Assembly (NCBI GenBank): GCA_947095585.1
Contig: OX352763.1
Coordinates: 63,955,016-64,019,015 of the forward strand
Length of the DNA: 64,000 nucleotides
Source of the DNA: Nephrocerus scutellatus
Lineage: Eukaryota > Arthropoda > Insecta > Diptera > Pipunculidae
Direction: 5' to 3'
Positions within the stretch are counted from its first letter, which is position 1. Each line of letters starts with the position of its first letter. Positions 10,487-20,483 of the stretch are shown here, piece after piece. A program made the position numbers and the translations under genes. The notes beneath the pieces were generated by a model. The model did not search any database, was not told the origin of the DNA, and saw only the letters and a program-made list of their open reading frames with translations.

Positions 10487-10832
10487 CTTAATTGGTTTAA
10501 TTGGAGATTTGAACTTAAATATTTCATCTTGGGTTACCATAGGATCATGATTAAACTTTTTTAAACCCCCAACGGTATTAAGTTTTCTTATCGATTTTTT
10601 TATTTCGTCGTATATTGATTCACAGATGTAGACATCGCTTTCTGTGATTTCGGTTGGACGACTTAAAGTGTAATCTTGATAGTCTAGCACAGCACAACGG
10701 CCAACAATAGCTATGACTGGACTTATTTCCTGCACAGACGACAACAACAGTTCCTGTTTGTAAAATTTTTTGAAATTGGATGGAACTATCTCATTCGGCG
10801 TCAAAAGCCACGGTCCTTGAATATAGGATTTA
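10487..10832 (-). CDS. polybromo: polybromo, BAH domain exon
   Basis: 346-nt exon with acceptor TTTTTTGTAG at 10833-10836 and donor GTAGTT from 10486. It encodes most of a BAH domain: GPWLLTPNEIVPSNFKKFYK, VGRCAVLDYQDYTLSRPTEI, VYICESIYDEIKKSI and DEIFKFKSPIKPIK, matching the second BAH of polybromo proteins. The BAH fold is a protein-interaction module in chromatin factors. The exon starts in phase 2 and completes the codon split by the upstream exon. An alternative reading without splicing at 10486 meets a stop at about 10457. Confidence 0.88.
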
Positions 10833-10881
10833 CTACAAAAAAAGACATAAATATTTGTGTGTATTATATTATTGTGTATAC

Positions 10882-11048
10882 TTTGATGTTTCCCAAATAT
10901 TATGAATTTGAACAATTGACTGTTTTCCGGTTTGTGTAGCTACATAAACGAAATCACCGGTTTTTACAACTCCACCACATATAGTATTATACTGCTGGTA
11001 GTATTTGCTATTTGATTCGCAACTAGTGGGAGCACTACATTCAACATT
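10882..11048 (-). CDS. polybromo: polybromo, start of BAH domain; most upstream exon in window
   Basis: 167-nt exon from an acceptor TTATTACAG (AG at 11049-11050) to a donor GTATAC starting at 10881. It reads NVECSAPTSC..., YYQQYNTICGGVVKTGDFVY and GKQSIVQIHNIWETS, the N-terminal part of the second BAH domain. No further polybromo exon (first BAH, bromodomains) can be seen to the right in this window, where transposons begin at 11090. So either the next intron exceeds 50 kb or the gene is broken here. Confidence 0.82.
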
Positions 11049-11089
11049 CTGTAATAAAAAATTAATAAAAACAAGAATATAAAATTATA

Positions 11090-11182
11090 TCTATCTATAT
11101 TATAATTCTTAATGTCTAAGTGCAAAGCAAAGTGCGTAACCGTTCACTGGGTGTACGGGTAGCGAAGCGCCCAATCAGCTAG
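11090..11182 (+). mobile_element. 93-bp mini-Helitron in the polybromo intron
   Basis: Starts with TC after an A (TCTATCTATATTATAATTCT) and ends CAGCTAG before T. A hairpin-forming GGGTAGCGAAGCGCCC sits ~6 nt upstream of the CTAG end. These are the Helitron hallmarks (5' TC, 3' hairpin plus CTAG, insertion between A and T, no target duplication). It lies ~40 bp inside the intron upstream of the 10882-11048 exon, on the strand opposite the gene. Confidence 0.7.
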
Positions 11183-11276
11183 TTAATAAATAAATAAATA
11201 AAAATTCGGTTGTAATCCTTTACTACTTCATTATTTACTAGCTAAATACTCAGCGTTAACTGGCTGCCCCCATGTT

Positions 11277-11333
11277 TATTTTAATTTTAATTTTAATAAA
11301 GGGTGTAGCCCACCTTATTGCCGTGGCGCAAGT
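11277..11333 (+). mobile_element. Family A LINE 3' tip
   Basis: A very short 5'-truncated insertion: TTAATTTTAATAAAGGGTGT and TTATTGCCGTGGCG match the last ~60 bp of the family A 3' UTR (compare 9195-9250). Confidence 0.6.
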
Positions 11334-11482
11334 CATTAAAAAAATGCACGACCTTCGAGTCAAGCCACCCACAAACATCCATCCCAACCGTCCCCTTAAC
11401 ATCACAAAGTTTCAGCTATATCGGATTAACGGTCTTCGAGTTATGCGTGCACAGACATACAGACAAAATTTCATTTTTATTA

Positions 11483-11860
11483 AATTCTCTATATTAACTT
11501 CGCGTGTCCGTGTGTTTTTTTGTCGTGGAATCTTGCGATCCATTTTTAATACTCTTCCTAAAGCCCGATTTCATTTCATTAATTTGCACACATGTGTATC
11601 TCCGATAACACTTTCTATTAAAATGTGGTGCCCCTTGGGCCTCGGGGTCGGGGGCTCCCATACAAATATTTTACAAAATTTACCTGATTTTCTTCAAATT
11701 TTATATACATTTATATCTCCGATGGAGAAAACATTTTGTAAATATTTTTGGAGACAATACAAATTTAAAAAAAAAATTAACCCTATTTTCTTAAAATTTT
11801 ATACACATATGTTTCTCCGATGGACAACACTTTTTGTACAAATTTTGGAGACTCCGGGCG
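11483..11860 (+). mobile_element. Helentron-like repeat copy
   Basis: Begins with the family's left terminus (AAATTCTCTATATTAACTTC). It is followed by the TTTGCACACATGTGTATCTC segment, GGGGTCGGGGGCTCCCATAC, and two to three ~118-bp units with CATCTCCGATGGA-type words. The last unit ends near 11855 (CTCCGGGCGCAGCGG). No right terminus (AATTTTTATGGGTTG) is present, so this copy is 3'-truncated. Confidence 0.65.
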
Positions 11861-11861
11861 C

Positions 11862-12130
11862 AGCGGCCGAAACGCGAACGACGTTTACTCAAAGACGAGC
11901 CTCGTGAAGGTCGTTCAAAAACAGCTGTTGTGCTTGTTTCTTCACGAAAACCGGTTATGTGGCTACTGTTGCTCTTGAAAATCAAAAGACGGTCAATTCA
12001 GCTTGGTATACGACCATTTGTTTGCTGATCATTTTGCATCACGATAATGCGAGCTCACACACATCACATCAAACAAGCGAGTATTCGCAATGAATACTGC
12101 ATGGATATCACCTTCTTCGGGGAGTTACCA
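11862..12130 (+). pseudogene. mariner transposase remnant
   Basis: Two short coding remnants typical of mariner transposases. Near 11880-11930 is ERRLLKDEPREGRSKTAVV, the linker after the DNA-binding domain. Near 12030-12080 is LHHDNASSHTSHQTSEY, around the second catalytic aspartate (HHDNA). The ~300 nt normally between them are missing and the frame is broken. No terminal repeats were identified. Confidence 0.65.
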
Positions 12131-12692
12131 CCAACATTTCTCTCAAAAATAAAAATAACAATATTAGCACACATATAAAATCATTATTATTAGTTGTTAA
12201 AATCATTATTACTAATTGTTAACTTTATTTTCTTTTTCATTTTGCAGTGCAGTTTATAGATAGTTGAATTTATTGCAGTGCAATTATTATCCAAAAATTA
12301 TATCATATTAATGCTTACAAAAAATTGTTACTTTATTAGTATATAGCCGATTGGCGTTATTGAAATAAAATAAAAACAAAAATAAAATAAAAATAATAGA
12401 GCGTATGTATACCGTGTCTCCTTTCATGTCCATCGCTGCTGGTTAAACTGGAGATGATCTAGTTTTTTCAGCATTCGATGAATAGCGGATTGTAAGTAAC
12501 TGGCTTTTGTTGGTCTTCAACACACTTGGGCGAATTGTGATTAGAGACCGGTGAATAATTTTCACTTCACGTCGTCGAATCGTCACAGTTTGTTTTTTTT
12601 GTTTTTGTTTTGTTTTGTTTATTTGTGTTTTGTTTTTAGCTTTTTTTAAATAGATATAAAATCCAAAAAATTCTTGTTTTGTTTGTTTATAT
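12131..12692. other. AT-rich non-coding stretch
   Basis: No gene recognised. T-rich runs (12590-12640) and AT-rich sequence lie between the mariner remnant and the gypsy LTR. Confidence 0.4.
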
Positions 12693-13310
12693 TGCTACGA
12701 AAAGTAGTTAGTAGTGTAGTAGGTTTGAATCGTAGTTAAATCGCAATGTACTCAAATTAGAACTAAAAAATACTGCATACTAGAAATAAGCACTTTTATG
12801 TAGCATACTTTTAGGCTTTAAGACTATTATATTATTTGAAATTCGAAATGTAACCGCATGTAAGTTTGAATCCAGTTTTTAAACAGGTTTGCCCAGTTTT
12901 TGTAAAAGAATATGAATAAACATGTAGTCTATTTTAAGAAGATGACTCATTACATATAAGTATCATTAGTTGTAAATAAGAGAGTAAGGTTACAGTTAGC
13001 TGGTCTTTTCTCAATATTTCAGTCTATAAAATTGGACATTTCTGAAAGCTTTTCAATGAGTATAAAAGGTGGCGTTTGCTGCAGAGAAATTATTAGTTAA
13101 TTGAATTATTGTTAAGTATTTATAATTTATAAATATTATAAAAATTATAAATTATATTATTGTGCAAATTTAATGTTATCACCAATATTAATTGTAAAAT
13201 TGTGTTATTTTTACTGTTTCATTGTTAAAGTTGTTATTTGTAAATTAATAAACTTGTGTTGTATTTTTTGCAAAATCCTTTAATAACTCGAAAGCCTGAA
13301 TTTCGTAACA
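12693..13310 (+). repeat. gypsy 5' LTR
   Basis: 618 bp, TG...CA, with a short imperfect terminal inverted repeat (TGCTACGAAA / TTTCGTAACA). A TATAAAA box occurs near 13060 and AATAAA at about 13245. It is shorter than the right LTR mainly because that copy carries an insertion. Confidence 0.88.
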
Positions 13311-13312
13311 AT

Positions 13313-13330
13313 CGGTGTCAGAAGTGGGAT
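13313..13330 (+). promoter_or_regulatory. gypsy primer-binding site, tRNA-Leu type
   Basis: CGGTGTCAGAAGTGGGAT lies 2 nt after the 5' LTR and is complementary to the 3' end of insect tRNA-Leu (consensus TGGTGTCAGAAGTGGGA), with the first base changed to C. It primes minus-strand DNA synthesis. Confidence 0.7.
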
Positions 13331-13481
13331 TTTGCTAATCGGGAGACATTAAAACTTTGCCAATCGTGTAAATTGAGAGAATAAATTTTTGCAAATTGAG
13401 AGATAGTAAAATTTTACAAATCGTTGAACATTAAATAAACTAATTGGTGATTTTACAAACTGATAAACATTAAACAATAAA

Positions 13482-13679
13482 ATGGAAAGTCCAGTGAACA
13501 TTAAATCCTATAGTTCCCAGGAGCTTAAAGAAAGTACTGCGGGAAACAAGAAAGAGTTATTTCTCCGATTGCAACAAGTCGTTAAAGGGGAAACGCAGCA
13601 AGCTGGTGAATGTTTTCCATTGAGACGGAGCTAGTAGAGTGAAAATCAGCTACTTCGGAAGATAAGGAGCACCCAACAT
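13482..13679 (+). pseudogene. gypsy gag, N-terminal piece, cut by insertion
   Basis: ATG at 13482 opens ~45 codons with NKKELFLRLQQVVKGE, then a stop near 13633. The frame is then cut by the nested LTR element. Gag resumes at 18649 on the far side. Bases 13676-13679 (ACAT) are the left copy of the 4-bp duplication flanking that insertion. Confidence 0.6.
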
Positions 13680-13829
13680 TGTAACGGAGTTTTCCCAGCC
13701 GGCGTAAACTTAGAGTTCAGAGAAAAGGGGGTCGTTATAATAAATTTATACTTTGAAGACTTTTCGAAATAACTTCTTTATTTGCCTTGTTTTTTTACAT
13801 GTATTATGTTTTAACGATGCACTAGTCTA

Positions 13830-14310
13830 AACGACGTGATCCTAGACTAAGAGATCCTTGGCGTGAGCATTGATGACGTGAGCCTCGGGGCCTGAGTGCA
13901 TGAGACTTTGCCGTGAGTCTGACGAGCCTGTGTGCGTGAATCCTGAGCGATTCGTGACTCCTGAGCTATGCGTCAGCGTTAGTCTGAGATGAGCGCGAAC
14001 CCTGAGCGATGCGTTAGCCTAAGATGATCGTGACTCCTGAGCGATGCGTGAGCGTTAGTCTGAGATGAGCGTACACCCTGAGCGATGCGTTAGCCTGAGA
14101 TGATAGTGACTCCTGAGCGATGCGTGGGCGTGAGCCTAACGATCGTGACTTATGAGCGATGCTTGCATGTAAGTCTGACGAGCCTGAGTGCGTGACTCCT
14201 GAGCGATGCGTGGGCGTGAGCCTGACGATCTTGACTCCTTAGCGATGTGTGGGCGTGAGCCTGACGATCGTGACTCCTGAGCGGAGAACGTAAATCTTGA
14301 GCGATTTTGT
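13830..14310. repeat. LTR-internal minisatellite 1 (left LTR)
   Basis: Degenerate tandem units of about 36-40 bp built on CTGAGCGATGCGTGRGCGT and GAGCCTGACGATCGTGACTC-type words, roughly a dozen copies. The right LTR has a longer array (17600-18200), so copy number changed after insertion or during recombination. Confidence 0.8.
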
Positions 14311-14370
14311 AAATGTGTAAATCCAGAACGTTGCGTTGGAGTGTTTGTGTTCCACGGAATACTGCAGCGT

Positions 14371-14680
14371 GAAGCTGAACTGTACCGACGTAGCAACCCG
14401 CAAGTTAATCAAACAGTGATGCTACGTTGCACGACGACGTTGGCTGCGAAAGCAGAGAAAAAAGATTGCAGCGATAGACTGAACTGTACCGACGTAGCAA
14501 CCCGCAAGTTAATCAAACAGTGATGCTACGTTGTACGACGACGGTGGCAGCGAAAGCAGATAAAACGATTGCAGCGATAAGATAACTATACCGACGTAGC
14601 AACCCGCAGGTTAATCAAACAGTGATGCTACGTTGTACGACGACGTTGGCAGAGAAAGCAGAGGAAAAAAAATATCACAA
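14371..14680. repeat. LTR-internal ~103-bp tandem repeat (left LTR)
   Basis: Three units beginning near 14371, 14477 and 14573, each with CTGAACTGTACCGACGTAGC, CAAACAGTGATGCTACGTTG and GCGAAAGCAGA. The right LTR carries four starts (18276-18587). Confidence 0.8.
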
Positions 14681-14892
14681 TGATGACCGACGTAATCTCG
14701 ACGGCAACCGAAGAAAAACTAAGAGAGCGTCCGCCTGCGTGTTCGCCCTTTTATACTATTTTTGCATGGCTGACTTTCGTATCTACTTGTTGGCTGCACT
14801 GCGTTGGTACAGGGTGCACCCGAATTTGGGAAAAAAGTATATGGCATGTTTTGTGTGAACAAAATTCGGCCACAAAAATTTTGTTCCTCACA

Positions 14893-14902
14893 CTCCCCCG
14901 TT
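14893..14902 (-). promoter_or_regulatory. Polypurine tract of the Osvaldo-like element
   Basis: On the minus strand AACGGGGGAG lies directly before the LTR start TGTGAGG. Position and composition match a plus-strand primer, confirming that the element runs leftwards. Confidence 0.75.
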
Positions 14903-14903
14903 A

Positions 14904-15556
14904 CTTCGGCGAAAAAACTTGTGCTTCACTAACTAGTTTTAATAGCGGGGCGTCTACTTTCGTAGTCCCTGTTTACATTGTTGCGTCTGCTGCTATTGAC
15001 TTCGGTGCTGCTGTTGACTTCGTTGCAGCTATTGTTTTTCTGTAGATGCTGTAAGTTTTGTTGCTGTGCTCGTTGCAGTAAGGTTCTTCTACTGCACTCT
15101 GTTGTCCTACCGATTAACTGGCATTGCTGTTGCTGTGCCTGTGGTTGTTTTTGTACGATTTTTTCTGCTGCGCTCTGTTGTTGTGCCTGTAGTTGTTGCT
15201 GTCGAAGTTTTAAATTAAGATTTTTGTTGCTGCGGTCGTTGTTGTTGTTGTTGTGTTGATGCGCTGTTGAATGCTGCGTCGTCGCCGCTGCGTTTTAAGT
15301 ACTGCGATCTTTGCTGCCGCGCTCGTTGTTGTTTCAACTTTTATATGGTGGCTTTTGTTGCTGTGCTCACTCTTGTGGTCGTTCTGCCGCTGTTGTTGGT
15401 TTTGTTCTTGTTGTACTGTTGTCGACGTCTTGAAATGCTGACTATTGGGGCGTCTATGGCAACTTCTAGTGAAAGTTCTCACTGGAGTTGGTTCAATCGA
15501 AATTGGTAATACTTTTAGGCATTAACGTATCACGCCAATTTTTGTACAGTGCTGCT
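14904..15556 (-). other. CAR-repeat low-complexity interior of Osvaldo-like element
   Basis: Rich in GTTGCTG/TTGTTG words (CAA/CAG on the coding strand), giving Q- and T-rich open frames on both strands (for example 15210-15482 minus). No polymerase, integrase or envelope motif is visible. It lies where pol would be expected, so the interior has been deleted and replaced or expanded by simple repeats. Confidence 0.6.
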
Positions 15557-16060
15557 TTAGAAAGAGGTGATTGATGAAAGTCTCGTGCTCGTGATAACTT
15601 TAGACGACATTGTCGGCTGCTGCGTCTTTTGAAGTTGTGGCTGCGTTGGTTTTCGGAGTTTGTTGCAAGTCGGACATTTAACCGGGCGTGCTGGTCCAGT
15701 TTGGAGTGATAGGTACTCACCTCCGAAGCTTAAAGTGGCTCTGGACCCTGCCATGAAGTCCATCCCCAGTGTGAGGTCATCAACAGCGGTCGGTAGCACC
15801 AGCAGGCGCAGTGCATACGATGACTCACCAACGAACGTGGGCCATTTGAATTGGGATGTTCACGGGAAAAGGGTTACCCAAATTTCGAAGACTATCGGCC
15901 AAACGTTCGCTCAAAAAACTACAGGATGCGCCGGTATCAATGGTGTCTTGGACGGATTCGCGGCCGATCATGATGCGGGGAATAATTCGCTGTCGGTCCT
16001 GGATCAGAGCTGTCCTTTTGTTGAACTAGAAAGAATGACGCTGCTCAACGTGTGAAGTAT
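15557..16060 (-). pseudogene. Osvaldo-like protease, frameshifted
   Basis: Minus-strand retroviral-type aspartic protease in two frames. TIDTGASCSFLSERLA (near 15940-15900) carries the catalytic DTGA, and VDDLTLGMDFMAG (near 15790-15750) carries the second conserved motif of the fold. A stop and a frameshift lie between them. In intact elements it cleaves the Gag-Pol polyprotein. Sequence after the protease no longer resembles reverse transcriptase. Confidence 0.75.
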
Positions 16061-16200
16061 GTTGACGGCAGCAGTCTATTGTTCTGATTCCTCGTTGGCC
16101 GCAATCCCAACACAACATAAATTGTTGTCTTTGACAACTTCACCAGATGTGTCCGTCCTGGCCGCAGCGTCGGCATGCCGTTCGAACGTTGATGCGATTC
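16060..16200 (-). pseudogene. Osvaldo-like Gag zinc knuckles
   Basis: Two CCHC-type knuckles on the minus strand: CRRCGQDGHIW followed by a TGA and SC, and CWDCGQRGIRTIDC, where isoleucine replaces the histidine. In Gag they bind the RNA genome. Both are damaged. Confidence 0.7.
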
Positions 16201-16403
16201 TCCTGGTCCTCTTCGATCATGAGGTTTCTCCCGATCGGTCGTGGCCTGGGGGCTTGTCGAATGGGTTCTGGAGTGCCGAAGATATTCTCAAGGTCTTCTG
16301 CTAACCCAATCAAGTCCTGCAAGTCGTGGAAGTCCCTCCTCCGATCGTATAGCTGGTATTCCTGGTGACAGTTTCTGAATATCCCCTCCAGCTGTTGCGC
16401 CCT

Positions 16404-17048
16404 TTAGTAGCCGGCGTGCCGCATGAGGTTTTGCATGGCTATGACGAAATCTTTGAAGTTTTCTCGGGGCCTTTGTCGTCGTCGACGGATTTCGTCATCC
16501 AGTTGTTCCTGGTGCCTTGCTGGGAGAAAGAAACGTAGGAAGTCTTCCTTGAATGCGTGCCAGTTTGTCCACCGCTGGTTGTTATTTCGAAACCAAACAA
16601 GGACTCGGTCACGCAGCAGTTCTGGCATTGTCCTGGCTATGAGGTCCTTGTTTAAGGAATAGGCGTCGGCCAATTCCTCCAACCGCTCAATGAAGGATAT
16701 CGGTTCCCAATACCTTGTGTTGCTTGCTACGGTTTCCTTGTTGTCATGTGCCGGTGTTGTCCCCTGCGGTATCAAAGCAGCTGCACCGGTTGTCGTGGTC
16801 TTCCTTTCCTTTTGTGTGTCGTCTGGTGTTAGGATCACTGGCGGTGACGGTGATGTGCCGCGTCGGTGTATCGCTTCCAGTTCGGCCAGGCGAACCTCAT
16901 CATCCGACGTTACGTCATGTCCCGAGATGTAGGTTACGAAGCGCTTCCTCAACTCTTCCACTCCACCGGAATTGTACAACCTGAATTCGGCCATGTAGGT
17001 TTGCAGCTCCTTCTTTAAGAGGGTATATACCCAGCTAGTCTTGACCAT
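16404..17048 (-). pseudogene. Osvaldo-like Gag, N-terminal and capsid part
   Basis: 214 open codons from ATG at 17048 to a stop at 16404. The N-terminal part has KKELQTYMAEFRLYNSGGVE, like the DNA-binding-like helices at the start of such Gags. The capsid part has FIERLEELADAYSLNKDLI and RDRVLVWFRNNNQRWTNW, then FKDFVIAMQNLMRHAGY at the end. This is the best-preserved frame of the element. It stops before the zinc knuckles, which lie ~200 nt downstream in other frames. A Helentron-like repeat sits between it and the primer site. Confidence 0.8.
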
Positions 17049-17087
17049 CTTGTCTTTTGTCCCTTATTTGCTCTGAAGTTAAGGGTA

Positions 17088-17475
17088 ATTTTTAAATTCT
17101 CTATATTAACTTCGCGTGCACGTGGCTGGCTGGCTGGCTGGTCAGATTTTCTGATCAATTTTTAGCCCACTTCCCATGGCCCGATTTTATTGAAATTTTG
17201 CACACATGTATATTTCTGTATAGGCCCCTCGGACCTTGGGTTCGGGGAGCTCCGATACAAATATTTTACAAAATTTACCCGATTTTCTTTAAATTTTGTA
17301 CACATGTGTGTCTTCGATGGAAAACACCCCTTGGGGACCCCAATATACAATTTTTAAATATCGCTATATCGCATCAGATCACGGCAAAGTGTATGTGTGT
17401 GTGTGTGTGTGTGTGTGTCGCCGATTAAAGAATTTACAAGAAAAATTTTAATTTTTATGGGTTGTTTTTTTATAT
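17088..17475 (+). mobile_element. Complete short Helentron-like element inside the Osvaldo-like element
   Basis: Has both family termini within ~390 bp: left TTTTTAAATTCTCTATATTA, right AATTTTTATGGGTTGTTTTT. The inverted words AAATTCTCT and AAGAATTT sit near the ends. Inside are one and a half of the ~118-bp units and a (GT)n run at 17393-17418. It sits between primer site and gag of the Osvaldo-like element and is therefore younger than it. Confidence 0.65.
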
Positions 17476-17500
17476 ATATATTTGTTTTTTTGTAGTCGAA

Positions 17501-17520
17501 AAGTCCTTGCTCGGGCGCCA
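17501..17520 (-). promoter_or_regulatory. Primer-binding site of the Osvaldo-like element, tRNA-Lys type
   Basis: On the minus strand TGGCGCCCGAGCAAGGACTT starts 2 nt after the LTR end (...GTTACA). It matches the tRNA-Lys-type primer sites of Osvaldo-like elements with few differences. Confidence 0.75.
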
Positions 17521-17522
17521 AT

Positions 17523-18644
17523 TGTAACGGAGTTTCCCCAGCTGGGGTAAAATCAGCGTGACCAGAGTTCAGAGAAAAGAGGGTCGTACTTTGAGGACTA
17601 GTCGACGTGACTTCTGAGCGATGCGTGGGCGTGAGCCTGACGATCGTGACTCCTGAGCGATGCGTGAACGTTAGTCTGAGATTAGCGCACACCCTGAGCG
17701 ATGCGTTAGCCTGAGATGATCGCGACTCCTCAGCGATGCGTGGGCGTTAGCCTGACGATCGTAACTCCTCAGCGATGCTTGCATGTAAGTCTGCCAAGCC
17801 TGAGTGCGTGGACTGAGCGATGCGTGATCGTGAGCCTGAGATGAGCGTGCACCCTGAGCGGTGCGTGAGCGTTAGCATGAGATGAGCGTGACTCCTGAGC
17901 GATGCGTTAGCCTGAGACGATCGTGACTCCTGAGCGATGCGTGGGCGTGAGCCTGACGATCGTGACTCCTGAGCGATGCGTCAGCCTGAGCCTGACGACC
18001 GTGACTCCTGAGCGATGCGTGAGCGTTAGTCTGAGATGAGCGTGACTGCTGAGCGATGCATGGGCGTGAGCCTGACGATCGTGACTCCTGAGCGATGCAT
18101 GAGCGTTAGTCTGAGATGGACATGCACCCTGAGCGATGCGTTAGCCTGAGATGATCGTGCACCATGAGCAATGCTTGAGTGTTAGCCTGAGAACGTAAAT
18201 ATTGAGCGATTTTCTAAATGTGTAAATCCAGAACGATGCGTTGGAGTGTTTGTGTTCCACGGAAGACTGCAGTGAGAAGCTGAACTGTACCGACGTAGCA
18301 ATCCGCAGGTTAATCAAGCAGTGATGCTACGTTGTACGACGACGTTGGCAGCGAAAGCAGAGGAAAACGATTGCATCGATAAGCTGAACTGTACCGACGT
18401 TGCAATCCGCAGTTTAATCAAACAGTGATGCTGTGTTGTACGACGAGGTTGACAGTGAAAGCAGAGAAAAATGATCAGCAATAGGCTGAACTGTACCGAC
18501 GTAGCAACCCGCACGTTAATCAAACAGTGGTGCTACGTTGTACAACGACGGTGGCAGCGAAAGCAGAGAAAAACGATTGCAGCGATAGGCTTAACTGTAC
18601 CGACGTAGCAACCCGCATTTTGTGGCCGAATTTTGTTCCTCACA
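17523..18644 (-). repeat. Osvaldo-like LTR (5' LTR of the minus-strand element)
   Basis: 1122 bp, same TGTG...TACA termini on the minus strand as the left LTR. The ~36-40-bp array spans 17600-18200 and the ~103-bp units start near 18276, 18381, 18485 and 18587. It lacks ~150 bp near the plus-strand start and ~200 bp near its end that the left LTR has, so the LTRs differ mainly by block indels. Confidence 0.85.
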
Positions 18645-18648
18645 ACAT

Positions 18649-19478
18649 GGAGGCGATGTTTAATGTTTTAATGCAACAAATGCAGCGAAAAGTGAAGAGT
18701 TAAGAAAAGATTTGAATTATCAAAAGCAGCAGCAAAGTAAAAAATCGAGATAAAAGAAATTCATGAAGAAGTGAGTGGTCTGAAAAGAAAAATTAAAGAG
18801 TTTGAGACCCGGTTGGATAGTCGTACTCAGTTCGTCAGGAAAAGCACTAAACAAAGCAGTCACAGAGTCATTCCAGAATCTTCTAGTTACCAGAAAGGAA
18901 TTTTGAAGCCGCCTGCGTTCGATGGTGAAAGTTTCAAAGTCCAGTTTGCAGCTGCTGTACAACACAATAGATGGGGTGCTGAAGAAAAACTAAATCCTCT
19001 AATCGTAGCGTTGAGAGGCAAGGCGGCTGATATATTGCAAATGATTCCAAATGCCGAGATGAGTTCCGGAAGAATCTTGAATAAGTTGGACTTGCGTTAT
19101 GGACAGTCTCACATACAAGAACTAAGCAAAATACCGCTCCATATGAAGAAACAACAAAGAGGAGAACGACTACAAGAATTAGAGCAGGAAATAACTAAGC
19201 TCGCACGACAAGCTTATTGTGGAGTTCCGGCTGGTAACTTGGACGGACTGGCAGTAGAAGCGTTCATCAATGCTATCCGAGATGAGCAATTAAAACTTAA
19301 TTTGAGGACAACAGCCAGAGGAAAGTCAATGAATGAAGTATTGGCATCGGCCTTGGAATACGATGCAGCTAGAGCCAGTTTGTCCACTGATTTAGTTAGA
19401 TTGCGCAAGTTGGAAACTGATGACATAACACAAATAGAAGCCCTTATTGATGAGAAGATTATAAAATCAAAGACTTGA
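18649..19478 (+). pseudogene. gypsy Gag, main part
   Basis: Gag resumes after the nested element. The open frame 18771-19478 (235 codons) shows LKPPAFDGESFKVQFAAAVQ, ALRGKAADILQMIP, LDLRYGQSHIQEL and QEITKLARQAYCGVP, the capsid-type Gag of Ty3/gypsy elements. A zinc knuckle CFRC-x-KLGHFMRDC follows at about 19524-19563, with a TAG at its fifth position. The same Gag occurs as remnants at 43180-43400 and 51960-52270. Confidence 0.82.
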
Positions 19479-19719
19479 CGCTTTCAGAGCGACAGGAATT
19501 CTACATCAAATTCTCGTCCAAAATGTTTTAGATGCTAGAAACTTGGACATTTCATGCGCGACTGCAAGGAACCAAGACCGGTTCAAACTACAATGCACCA
19601 GTGAATCGTGTTAAGAGAACTGAAATTTTACGGCAGATATGCGCATCACAGACGAATGAGGTGCAGCAGCCAGCTTACCTAGTAGCTGCAGACCACGAAA
19701 ACTAAGTTACACCAGCTTT

Positions 19720-20385
19720 ATGGGGCGTAAGCTGGTGAAGAGGGAAGAGAGCCCCAAGCGCACGGTGAACATTGCCAAACTTGCAAAGGACAGCAAGAGC
19801 TTGGTTGTTAGTGGTGTGTTAGAAGGAAAACCATATACGTTTACCTTGGATACAGGAGCTTTCAGATCAATTGTAAATCCCAAAGTGGTGTCCAAAGGTC
19901 AAGTGGAAAAAGTATTTCGTTATAATTTGAGGACAGCGACGGGTGAAGTTGCAGCAATTAAAGGAGAGTGCTCTTGTAGTGTCATGTTTGAAGGACTACG
20001 GTTTTGTCATCGGTTTATTGTTGTCAGCATTACAGATGAATGCATATTGGGCTTGGATTTCATGACAGAGCACGAGATGTCCCTTGATCCAAAGAACCAC
20101 GTGTTAAAATGGCTTAATGAAGTACCACTGCAAATAAATGACAACCAGATTGGCAGTCTTAGAATCATCACTGAAGAAAAAGTAAAGATACTACCGATGT
20201 GCGAGAAAATCATCAAAGGCAAGGTTACGGTGATGAACGTTAGCCCATCACCGAAGGTAATAAGAGAAGGAACAGTCATTGGCAAGACTCAGTGGGTAAG
20301 CTGTATCGCAAAACTGTCAGTCTGTAAAAGTAAAGAATACGCCACTAGATCTGGAAAGGAAGCTGATAATTCGTTCGCTATGTAA
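19720..20385 (+). pseudogene. gypsy protease region
   Basis: 221-codon open frame with FTLDTGAFRSIVNP (catalytic DTGA) and ECILGLDFMTEHEM (second fold motif). It releases mature proteins from the polyprotein in intact elements. It ends at a stop before the reverse transcriptase, which is in another frame. Confidence 0.8.
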
Positions 20386-20483
20386 ACATCTTCCAGCAGC
20401 ACAGCGACAACAGCAGAAAAGGAACTAGAGCAATTTGCCGACGTTTTTACTGTCAGCGACAAGGACTGGGTAAAACCAAAATA

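Larger units (their letters stand above)
13680..14892 (-). repeat. Osvaldo-like LTR (3' LTR of the minus-strand element)
   Basis: 1213 bp. On the minus strand it begins TGTGAGGAACAAAATT and ends CTCCGTTACA. It contains two tandem arrays: ~36-40-bp degenerate units around CTGAGCGATGCGT (13830-14310) and ~103-bp units around CTGAACTGTACCGACGTAGC (three starts: about 14371, 14477, 14573). About 200 bp at the right side is absent from the other LTR. Confidence 0.85.
13680..18644 (-). mobile_element. Osvaldo-like LTR retrotransposon nested in gypsy gag, pol deleted
   Basis: Direct LTRs of 1213 and 1122 bp flank a 2.6-kb interior. All signals put the element on the minus strand: primer site next to the right LTR, polypurine tract next to the left LTR, and gag and protease read leftwards. 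ACAT flanks both sides (13676-13679 and 18645-18648), a 4-bp target duplication. Long ~1.2-kb LTRs and a tRNA-Lys primer are features of the Osvaldo group. Only gag, two zinc knuckles and protease remain; reverse transcriptase, RNase H and integrase are absent. Confidence 0.82.

Noticed and set aside
11272..11907. 211-codon plus-strand frame
   Set aside because: It runs through a LINE tip, a Helentron-like repeat and a mariner remnant, so it is a chance frame over unrelated repeats.
15210..15482. Q/T-rich minus-strand protein and overlapping plus-strand C-rich frames (14978-15509)
   Set aside because: They derive from CAA/CAG trinucleotide tracts in the interior of the Osvaldo-like element; no domain is visible.
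17354..17692. Minus-strand frame with a THTHTH run
   Set aside because: It is produced by the (GT)n microsatellite and the LTR border.
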